A stretch of DNA of 60,273 bases. Origin: Gallionella sp. (GTDB taxonomy: Bacteria > Pseudomonadota > Gammaproteobacteria > Burkholderiales > Gallionellaceae). Position 1 is the first letter of the stretch. Each line of letters begins with the position of its first letter. A program made the position numbers and the translations under genes. The notes under the pieces are model-generated. The model was given only the letters and a program-made list of their open reading frames with translations. It searched no databases and was not told the DNA's origin. The DNA lies in the NCBI GenBank assembly GCA_030652475.1, contig JAUSAO010000005.1:1-60273 (forward strand), in the 5' to 3' direction. Positions 45,992 to 52,389 of the stretch are shown piece after piece.

Positions 45992-48346
45992 ATGAATACC
46001 ACTCTTTTAGCCGGCCTCAATCCTCCGCAACTACAAGCTGTCACGCTGCCCCAGCAATCCGCGCTGATTCTGGCGGGTGCGGGCAGCGGCAAGACACGCG
46101 TGCTGACCACGCGCATCGCTTATTTGATCAGTACCGGGGCGGCCAGCCCGCACGCGCTGCTGGCGGTAACCTTCACCAACAAGGCGGCCAAGGAAATGGT
46201 CACGCGGCTGTCGGCGATGCTGCCGATTAATACGCGCGGCATGTGGATAGGCACGTTTCACGGCTTGTGCAACCGCCTGTTGCGCGCGCATTTTCGCGAA
46301 GCGAACTTGCCGCAGACTTTCCAGATTCTCGACTCGGGCGATCAGCTCTCCGCGATCAAGCGGGTAATGAAGGCGCTGAATGTGGATGACGAAAAATTTC
46401 CGCCGCGCGAGATGCAGAATTTTATCAGCGGCAGCAAGGAGCAGGGCCTGCGCGCGAACGAGGTGGAAGCCTACGATCCGTATACGCGCCGCAAGGTGGA
46501 GGTGTTCGCCGAATACGATGCGCAGTGCCAGCGCGAAGGCGTGGTGGATTTCTCGGAATTGCTGCTGCGCTGCTACGAGCTGCTGTCGCGCAATGCGTCG
46601 ATTCGCGAACATTATCAGGAGCGCTTCAGACACATACTGGTGGATGAGTTTCAGGACACCAACCCGCTGCAATACCAGTGGCTGAAATTGCTGGCCGGTG
46701 GCGGAAGGGTGGAGCCGGAGGCTCCGGGTACCCCCGGGCATACCCCTTGCGGGCATGGGCACAATTCCTTGTTTGCGGTGGGTGACGACGATCAGTCCAT
46801 TTATGCGTTCCGTGGCGCGAATGTCGGCAACATGAAATACTTGTTGCGTGACTTTAATGTTGAGGCGGTGATCAAGCTGGAGCAGAACTATCGCTCGCAC
46901 GGCAATATACTCGATGCGGCCAACGCGCTGATCAGCAATAACAGCAATCGTCTGGGCAAGAATCTCTGGACGGCGGAGCAGGGCGGCGAAAAGCTGCGCG
47001 TGTATGAGGCCCCTACCGATGTGGAAGAGGCGAACTATATTGTCAGCGAAATAAAACAGCTGCAATCGGAGGGGCTGAAGCTCGCCGAAATCGCGCTGCT
47101 GTACCGTTCCAACGCGCAGTCGCGGGTGCTGGAACATGCGCTGGTGTCGGGGGGGCTGTCATATCGCGTGTATGGCGGCTTGCGCTTCTTTGAGCGTCAG
47201 GAAATAAAGCATGCGCTGGCCTATCTGCGGCTGATGGAGAATACCGACGACGACAATGCGCTGTTGCGCATCATCAATTTCCCGACGCGCGGCATCGGGG
47301 CGCGCAGCATCGAGCAGTTGCAGGATGCGGCCAGAATAAACAATACGACGTTGTGGGATGCGGCGGCGCGCGCGGGCGGCAAGGTGTCCGGCTTTGTCGC
47401 GCTTATCGAAGCGTTGCGCCAGGCGACGCAAGACCTCCCGCTTCACCCGCAAGACCGCAAGGGTCTTACCTCGGAGCAAGAGGCGCAGAAGCACCTGCTC
47501 CTGAATGAAGGGGTAGGCCGGGGTGTGCCCGGAACCTCTGGTTCCACCCTTCCGCTCCCTGAAATCATGGAACATGTGCTGGTACATAGCGGGCTGATCG
47601 CGCATTACCAGAATGAAACCGGTGTGAAAAAGCGCGAAGCGCAGGAGCGTCTGGAGAATTTGAACGAACTGGTAACGGCGGCGACGCTGTTCGTGCATGA
47701 AAACGAGGACGACAGCCTGACTTCATTTCTGACGCATGCCTCGCTGGAGGCGGGCGAACATCAGGCGGGCGATCAGGATGACGCGCTGCATCTGATGACG
47801 GTGCATGCCGCCAAGGGGCTGGAATTCAATGCGGTGTTCATCACCGGGCTGGAGCAGGGGCTGTTCCCACACCAGAACAGCCAGAATGTCGATGGCGGAC
47901 TGGATGAGGAACGCCGGTTGATGTATGTGGCGATCACCCGGGCGCGCCGTCGCCTGTACCTGACGTTTGCGCAGAGTCGCATGCTGCACGGCAAGGTCAG
48001 TTACGGCATGGCGTCGAATTTCCTGCGCGAACTGCCCGAAGAGCTGGTGCACTGGCTGTCGCCGCGCATCGTGCAACGCAGCAACCCGTTCACGGCATTT
48101 GGTTATACGGCACCAAACCCCCCTCAATCCCCCCTTGTCAGGGGGGAAGCGAACTCACCTCCCCTGATAAGGGGAGGCCGGGAGGGGTTATGGCGTATCG
48201 GCCAGCGGGTATTGCACCAGAAATTCGGCGAAGGCATGGTCACGGGTGTGGAGGGCAGCGGTTCGGATGCGCGCGTACAGGTCAACTTCAAGCACGCCGG
48301 CAGCAAATGGCTGTCGCTGGAATACGCCAAGCTGGAAACGTTATGA
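45992..48346 (+). CDS. uvrD: UvrD/Rep-type DNA helicase with three repeat-derived insertions
   Basis: A superfamily 1 3'-5' helicase for repair and replication, 784 residues against a usual 720-730. Walker A is LAGAGSGKTRVLTTR near 30, motif II ILVDEFQDTNP near 222, motif III VGDDDQSIYAFRGA, motif V VHAAKGLEFNAVF, motif VI YVAITRARRRLYL, and a C-terminal tudor-like domain (VLHQKFGEGMVTGVEG) is present. Three unusual stretches are encoded by palindromic repeats: after motif II (46701-46770), in the 2B region (47440-47560), and before the tudor-like domain (48113-48190). All keep frame and fall where loops or linkers are expected. Start ATG 45992 gives the family N-terminus. Confidence 0.94.
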   Translation: MNTTLLAGLNPPQLQAVTLPQQSALILAGAGSGKTRVLTTRIAYLISTGAASPHALLAVTFTNKAAKEMVTRLSAMLPINTRGMWIGTFHGLCNRLLRAHFREANLPQTFQILDSGDQLSAIKRVMKALNVDDEKFPPREMQNFISGSKEQGLRANEVEAYDPYTRRKVEVFAEYDAQCQREGVVDFSELLLRCYELLSRNASIREHYQERFRHILVDEFQDTNPLQYQWLKLLAGGGRVEPEAPGTPGHTPCGHGHNSLFAVGDDDQSIYAFRGANVGNMKYLLRDFNVEAVIKLEQNYRSHGNILDAANALISNNSNRLGKNLWTAEQGGEKLRVYEAPTDVEEANYIVSEIKQLQSEGLKLAEIALLYRSNAQSRVLEHALVSGGLSYRVYGGLRFFERQEIKHALAYLRLMENTDDDNALLRIINFPTRGIGARSIEQLQDAARINNTTLWDAAARAGGKVSGFVALIEALRQATQDLPLHPQDRKGLTSEQEAQKHLLLNEGVGRGVPGTSGSTLPLPEIMEHVLVHSGLIAHYQNETGVKKREAQERLENLNELVTAATLFVHENEDDSLTSFLTHASLEAGEHQAGDQDDALHLMTVHAAKGLEFNAVFITGLEQGLFPHQNSQNVDGGLDEERRLMYVAITRARRRLYLTFAQSRMLHGKVSYGMASNFLRELPEELVHWLSPRIVQRSNPFTAFGYTAPNPPQSPLVRGEANSPPLIRGGREGLWRIGQRVLHQKFGEGMVTGVEGSGSDARVQVNFKHAGSKWLSLEYAKLETL
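46701..46770 (+). repeat. palindromic element, family 3, copy 1 (inside uvrD)
   Basis: GCGGAAGGGTGGAGCC, then GGA, then GGCTCC and CCCCGGGCATACCCCTT. The stem is GGAGCC/GGCTCC. It is homologous to the reverse complement of 47505-47555. It adds about 20 residues between helicase motifs II and III. Confidence 0.85.
47505..47555 (-). repeat. palindromic element, family 3, copy 2 (inside uvrD, inverted)
   Basis: Read on the minus strand it starts GCGGAAGGGTGGAACC, loop AGA, GGTTCC, then CCCCGGCCTACCCCTT. Relative to copy 1 the stem changed from G-C to A-T on both arms. Further hairpin DNA (AAGACC/GGTCTT, 47450-47467) lies just to the left. Confidence 0.85.
48113..48190 (+). repeat. GC-rich double hairpin inside uvrD
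   Basis: CCCCCC/GGGGGG followed by CCTCCCCT, loop GATA, AGGGGAGG (48158-48177). It encodes a Pro/Gly/Arg linker before the C-terminal domain. The type CCCTGATAAGGGGAGG is a common genomic palindrome. Confidence 0.8.
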
Positions 48347-48786
48347 GTGAGCCTGAGGTGCCCGGCGCTGCTGATGCGCGTCTTGCGCTGATAGTCGAGA
48401 GTTTTCAGCGTCTGACGGGTAAACCCTTGCTAGAAGCGTACGACCTGCAGGCACTGTGGAATGCGCCGTTTGCCGTCGTCGCACACGCTACTGAGGATGA
48501 TCCGGTATTCTTTTACGGTAACCGGATGGCGTTGCGGTTGTTCGAGATGAGTTTCGATGACTTCACCCGGCTTTCTTCGCGCCTTTCAGCCGAGCCGATG
48601 GGGCGCGAGGCGCGCGCCGCCTTGCTGGAAAAGGTCCGTCGACAGGGTTTTGTGGATGATTATTCCGGCATGCGCATCAGCAGCACTAACAAACGCTTCA
48701 TGATTACGAATGCGACGGTCTGGAACCTGATCGATGCGGAGGGCATCTGTCACGGGCAGGCTGCCGCGTTTATTGCTCCGGACTGA
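48343..48786 (+). CDS. MEKHLA domain protein
   Basis: A 147-residue single-domain protein of the MEKHLA family (PAS-like fold): LIVESFQRLTGKPLL, then APFAVVAHATEDDPVFFYGNRMALRLFEMSFDDFTRLSSRLSAEP with the typical N-x-x-A-L-x-L-F-E pattern. The ligand is unknown, and related domains sense small molecules. It is coupled to uvrD by a 4-nt overlap (ATGA). Its 3' end overlaps the convergent membrane-protein gene by 17 bases. Confidence 0.85.
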   Translation: MSEPEVPGAADARLALIVESFQRLTGKPLLEAYDLQALWNAPFAVVAHATEDDPVFFYGNRMALRLFEMSFDDFTRLSSRLSAEPMGREARAALLEKVRRQGFVDDYSGMRISSTNKRFMITNATVWNLIDAEGICHGQAAAFIAPD

Positions 48787-49276
48787 TTCCGGCGGGTGGC
48801 GGGAAAAGTGCTGCCAGTTTGTCAGGCACTTCCCGTTTGCTCGCCAGGCTGATTGCGCTGGCCTCCGCGACGGCGGTCACCATGACCGCGATCAAAGTCG
48901 GCAGCAGGGCGATGCGTGTCAGCGCCGTCCATAAAATATGCGCCATGCTGGCTTCTTGCGCCGTCAGGCTGATCAGCCAGGCGATGAAAATCAATACTGC
49001 CGTGACGGCATAGCCCAGCATCAGCCACCGACTGTTCCTGAAAGCCAGCAACCAATGTACATCGACAAACCAGCAGGTGATTTTTTTGCTGCGCAGGTAA
49101 AGGTAGGCAATCATTGCGCCCGAACACGACAGTGGAATCAGTAAGCCCGGTATGCCGGTATTTAACAGGATGACGGCAGGGATCATCAGCAGGTTGAAGA
49201 CAAACAGTCCCGTGAGGAACAGGTTGTGTGGCAGTTGCGCCCGTTTGACTTCGCGCTCGCTAATCTGGAGTTGCAT
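48770..49276 (-). CDS. hypothetical membrane protein, about four TM segments
   Basis: A 168-residue protein. Hydrophobic segments lie near residues 22-40, 44-61, 82-105 and 118-137. I recognise no family. The N-terminus is polar (QLQISEREVKRAQL). It lies about 80 bases downstream of a BPSS1780-like membrane gene on the same strand and may be co-transcribed with it. Confidence 0.6.
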   Translation of the reverse strand: MQLQISEREVKRAQLPHNLFLTGLFVFNLLMIPAVILLNTGIPGLLIPLSCSGAMIAYLYLRSKKITCWFVDVHWLLAFRNSRWLMLGYAVTAVLIFIAWLISLTAQEASMAHILWTALTRIALLPTLIAVMVTAVAEASAISLASKREVPDKLAALFPPPAGISPEQ

Positions 49277-49356
49277 GACTTTGCCCGGCGTATGATTCAG
49301 TGAGGCAGTAATATTAGCATAGCCTGATGTGTCTGACGGCGGGAAGCGGGGTGGCG

Positions 49357-50127
49357 TCAGGAATGTGCCGGGTCGTCATGATCCGTCACTTCGCCGGGTG
49401 TGTTAATAACGGCTTGCTCGGCGGGGAAAAGGTCACAAAAACTGGCGTAAAGTGAAGTGAACACGATGGGCATCAGCACCAGCCAGCCCAGCATCATCGG
49501 CATGCTGGCGAGTATTGCCAGTAATACAAACGACATGCCATAAACAAACATCGGGCCGACGTTGCGGGTAAAGGCGCGCAGACTGAGCTTCATTGCGTCT
49601 AGCGGCGCAACATTGCGAAAGAATACCAGCATGGGGGCGAATTGCATCGACATCAGCAACGCGCCGAACAGTGTTATGCCAAGCAATACGGCTGTCCCTG
49701 TACCGGTGACGGCAGCACGGATAATTTCCGGATCGGCGGGTGCCTGGCTGCTCATCAGTATCTCGACCAGAGCCGCGCCGCCTGCCATCATCATCACGCC
49801 GAAAATCAGATATTGACCGACCAGTGCGATGCCGCCCAGGGTGATGAGATGCGAGGTGTGTCGCTGAAAGCCGCTGAACAGGTGCGCCAGTTCCAGTTCA
49901 TCGCCCTGCTCCAGTGAGCGGCAGCCGGTCATCAGGCCGATAATCACCACCGGCATCAACAGGCTGACCAGGGGCTCGCCCACCACAGGCACGGCGGAGA
50001 TGCCCGCCGCCGTTAAAAAGCAGATGGCAAGCAGCACGATCCACAGCAGCGGCGCCTGCATGAACAAGGCATAGCCCCGCTTTATCCATTGCCAGCCCTG
50101 GTTTGCTTCTAAACGTTGCGGTTCCAT
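49357..50127 (-). CDS. BPSS1780-family membrane protein
   Basis: A 256-residue inner-membrane protein with about six helices. It opens with the family signature LEANQGWQWIKRGYALFMQAP, followed by VPVVGEPLVSLLMPVVIIGLMTGCRSLEQGDE and LFSGFQRHTSHL. The function is unknown. AAGGAAA upstream selects the ATG at 50127 over 50148. It lies 26 bases after thrB, probably in the same transcript. Confidence 0.85.
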   Translation of the reverse strand: MEPQRLEANQGWQWIKRGYALFMQAPLLWIVLLAICFLTAAGISAVPVVGEPLVSLLMPVVIIGLMTGCRSLEQGDELELAHLFSGFQRHTSHLITLGGIALVGQYLIFGVMMMAGGAALVEILMSSQAPADPEIIRAAVTGTGTAVLLGITLFGALLMSMQFAPMLVFFRNVAPLDAMKLSLRAFTRNVGPMFVYGMSFVLLAILASMPMMLGWLVLMPIVFTSLYASFCDLFPAEQAVINTPGEVTDHDDPAHS

Positions 50128-50153
50128 ATTTTCCTTTTTACTTGGCACTCTTT

Positions 50154-51095
50154 TTAAAGCCAGATAGCTTGTTCGGTCGCGATGTGGTTTTTCAGGATGC
50201 GTTCAAAGTGTCCGGGGTCATGTGCATGGATCAATTCAGCGTCGCGCGGCAGGTGCATGTCGAACAGACGCGACAGCCAGAAACGCAGGGCGGCCAGTCG
50301 CAGCATCATAGCCCAGGCTGCGTACTCGTTTTTCTGCAAGGGGCGAATGGCGTGATAAGCATGCAGCAGGCGCTGTGTCCGAAGAACGTCGAGCGTGCCG
50401 TCGGAGCTCATGCACCAGTCATTGACCGTAATCGCCACGTCATATAATAAGGCATCGGTGCAGGCGAAATAAAAGTCAATCAGCCCGCCAACGTGGTCGT
50501 CAATCAGCAGCACATTGTCGCGGAACAGGTCGGCGTGTATCAAGCCCTGCGGCAAACAAGAGCCGTTTTGTTGTGCGTGCAGCGCAATTTCGCTATCCAG
50601 CAAGCCGGCCTGTTCCGCATTTACAAAGGGTCGAACTTGTGGTGCCGTTGCGGCGCGCCATGCGCTGCCTCTGGCATTGGGCATGATTTGCGTAAAGCTC
50701 TGGCCCGCAATGTGCATCTGTCCCAGCATCGCGCCCAGCGCCGCGCATTGTGCAAGGCCGGGTTCGGTGGTGGATTTACCGCTCAGACGGCTGACGATGC
50801 AGGCAGGTTTGTCGTTCAGCAGGCTCAAAAATTGATTATGGCGATTTGCCACCGGCGCGGGGCAGGGAATGCCATGACGTGCGAGATGCGCCATCAGGTT
50901 CAAATAGAACGGCAATTCGGAAGCCGAGAGCTTTTCGAACAACGTGAGCACGAAGCGGCCATTGCTGGTGGTGACGAAATAATTGGTATTTTCGATACCG
51001 GACGCGATGGCCTGCAAGTCCAGTAACTGCCCCAGAGAATAATCAGCCAGCCAGGTAGTCAGCTCGGCTTCGGAAACGGAAGTGTAAACAGCCAT
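50154..51095 (-). CDS. thrB: homoserine kinase (choline-kinase-like fold)
   Basis: Phosphorylates L-homoserine in threonine synthesis. It has 313 residues of the type II (APH-fold) homoserine kinase common in beta- and gammaproteobacteria. It begins MAVYTSVSEAELTTWLADY, with the catalytic loop LIHADLFRDNVLL near 195 and the DFG-like GGLIDFYFACTD. The ATG at 51095 is canonical, and the longer frame upstream is repeat DNA. No SD is evident because a family 1 repeat starts only 6 bases upstream of the start codon. Confidence 0.92.
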   Translation of the reverse strand: MAVYTSVSEAELTTWLADYSLGQLLDLQAIASGIENTNYFVTTSNGRFVLTLFEKLSASELPFYLNLMAHLARHGIPCPAPVANRHNQFLSLLNDKPACIVSRLSGKSTTEPGLAQCAALGAMLGQMHIAGQSFTQIMPNARGSAWRAATAPQVRPFVNAEQAGLLDSEIALHAQQNGSCLPQGLIHADLFRDNVLLIDDHVGGLIDFYFACTDALLYDVAITVNDWCMSSDGTLDVLRTQRLLHAYHAIRPLQKNEYAAWAMMLRLAALRFWLSRLFDMHLPRDAELIHAHDPGHFERILKNHIATEQAIWL

Positions 51096-51100
51096 AATTA

Positions 51101-51203
51101 AATTGAAATTCGCACAGCGATTCATTGTCCCCCTCGCCCGCAAGCGGGAGAGGGATGGGGTGAGGGGACAATCATGGCGGGTGTCGTTTTTGCCATGATT
51201 GTC
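51101..51203 (-). repeat. dispersed palindromic element, family 1, copy D (diverged)
   Basis: Matches copy A through TGAAATTCGC and AGCGATTC, then a CCCGCAAGCGGG hairpin. It ends in a 12-bp stem GACAATCATGGC/GCCATGATTGTC in place of copy A's ACGGGCATGGC/GCCATGCCCGT. Three stem pairs are changed with compensation. It fills the thrB leader and touches the end of the DUF2782 gene. Confidence 0.8.
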
Positions 51204-51540
51204 AGAAGCTGTGTATGATCCATCGTGGCGGACGCAGACCGGAGTCAAGGCTCTCCTGACGGGCAAATTTGCCGTCGCCACGATCATCCACCAGATAGTA
51301 AGGGGGGCCGATTTTCGGAATGACCTTGATCATGTACAAACGTCCGCCTGAGCGATATTCCTCAACGGTCAGCTCAGTCTGTTTGATGATGGTGATTTCC
51401 GCTTCGTCATTGCCTGACGGTTCCGGCTCAGCCGTGAAAACAGGCGGGCGTGGCAGCGGCTCAAGATTGCCGGGAACGGGGTCGGCCGCCAGTGCTGAAA
51501 TGGAAAAGCCGCTCAACAGTAACAAGGATAAGAAGCGCAT
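51202..51540 (-). CDS. DUF2782 family exported protein
   Basis: A 112-residue protein with a signal peptide (1-18, SISALA). The Pro-rich stretch (PLPRPPVFTAEPEPSG) is followed by a DUF2782 domain (EITIIKQTELTVEEYRSGGRLYMIKVIPKIGPPYYLVDD). The function is unknown, and in betaproteobacteria it usually sits beside thrB and polA, as here. The stop lies within 2 bases of the family 1 repeat. Confidence 0.88.
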   Translation of the reverse strand: MRFLSLLLLSGFSISALAADPVPGNLEPLPRPPVFTAEPEPSGNDEAEITIIKQTELTVEEYRSGGRLYMIKVIPKIGPPYYLVDDRGDGKFARQESLDSGLRPPRWIIHSF

Positions 51541-51645
51541 GATTGCGGTCCCGTGAATTGGAATACATGCATTTTAGCCGATAAATCGGTGAACTTTATA
51601 GTTCGTTTGTGCACCGATGATGAGAGGGCGGCCTGTTGAACAAGG

Positions 51646-52362
51646 TTACAGGTAAAGCTGCCGTTCGCGTTCCGCCTCGCTGGGCTCGAAACCGGATGAT
51701 TCGTAGTGTTTGAAGATCGCGCTGACCACCTCCTGCGGTTTGTCTATGAGCTGGATCAGATGCATGTCCTCCGGGTTGATGACCTGTTCTTCTATTAACG
51801 CGGTTTTGAACCACTCAAGCATGCCGCCCCAGAATTTTGTTCCTACCAGAATAATAGGCATGCGGCGCGTCTTGCCGGTTTGCACCAGCGTCAGGGCTTC
51901 CATCAATTCATCCAGTGTGCCGAAGCCGCCGGGCATGACGACATAGGCATGGGCGAATTTGACAAACATCACCTTGCGCGCGAAAAAATGCTGGAAAGTC
52001 TGACTGATATTCTGGTAGGGGTTGTTGGATTGTTCGTGCGGCAACTGGATGTTCAGACCGACGCTGGGTGATTTACCATAGAACGCGCCCTTGTTGGCAG
52101 CCTCCATGATGCCGGGGCCGCCCCCTGAAATGACCGAGAAACCCGCATCAGACAGCAGACGGGCAATTTCTTCGGCAAGTTTGTAATAAGGCTGATCGGG
52201 TCGGGTACGCGCGCTGCCGAATATGCTGACAGCGGGATGGATCTGCGCAAGACGGTCGGTAGCGGAAACAAATTCTGACATAATGCCGAAAACCCGCCAT
52301 GCCTCTTTGGCATCCCATACTTCGGGTATGTCGGATGTAGGCAGTTTCGGCGTATTGCTCAT
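51646..52362 (-). CDS. LOG family protein (TIGR00730-type nucleotide 5'-monophosphate phosphoribohydrolase)
   Basis: A 238-residue Rossmann-fold enzyme that in relatives releases a base from nucleoside monophosphates. Motifs: VSIFGSARTRPDQPYY, ISGGGPGIMEAANKGAF, and PGGFGTLDELMEALTLVQTGK, the catalytic PGGxGTxxE loop. It is the long-form (230+) bacterial version. It is divergent from polA with only 27 bases between start codons. Confidence 0.9.
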   Translation of the reverse strand: MSNTPKLPTSDIPEVWDAKEAWRVFGIMSEFVSATDRLAQIHPAVSIFGSARTRPDQPYYKLAEEIARLLSDAGFSVISGGGPGIMEAANKGAFYGKSPSVGLNIQLPHEQSNNPYQNISQTFQHFFARKVMFVKFAHAYVVMPGGFGTLDELMEALTLVQTGKTRRMPIILVGTKFWGGMLEWFKTALIEEQVINPEDMHLIQLIDKPQEVVSAIFKHYESSGFEPSEAERERQLYL

Positions 52363-52389
52363 GTCAGCACCTTAAAATAATGATCAAAA

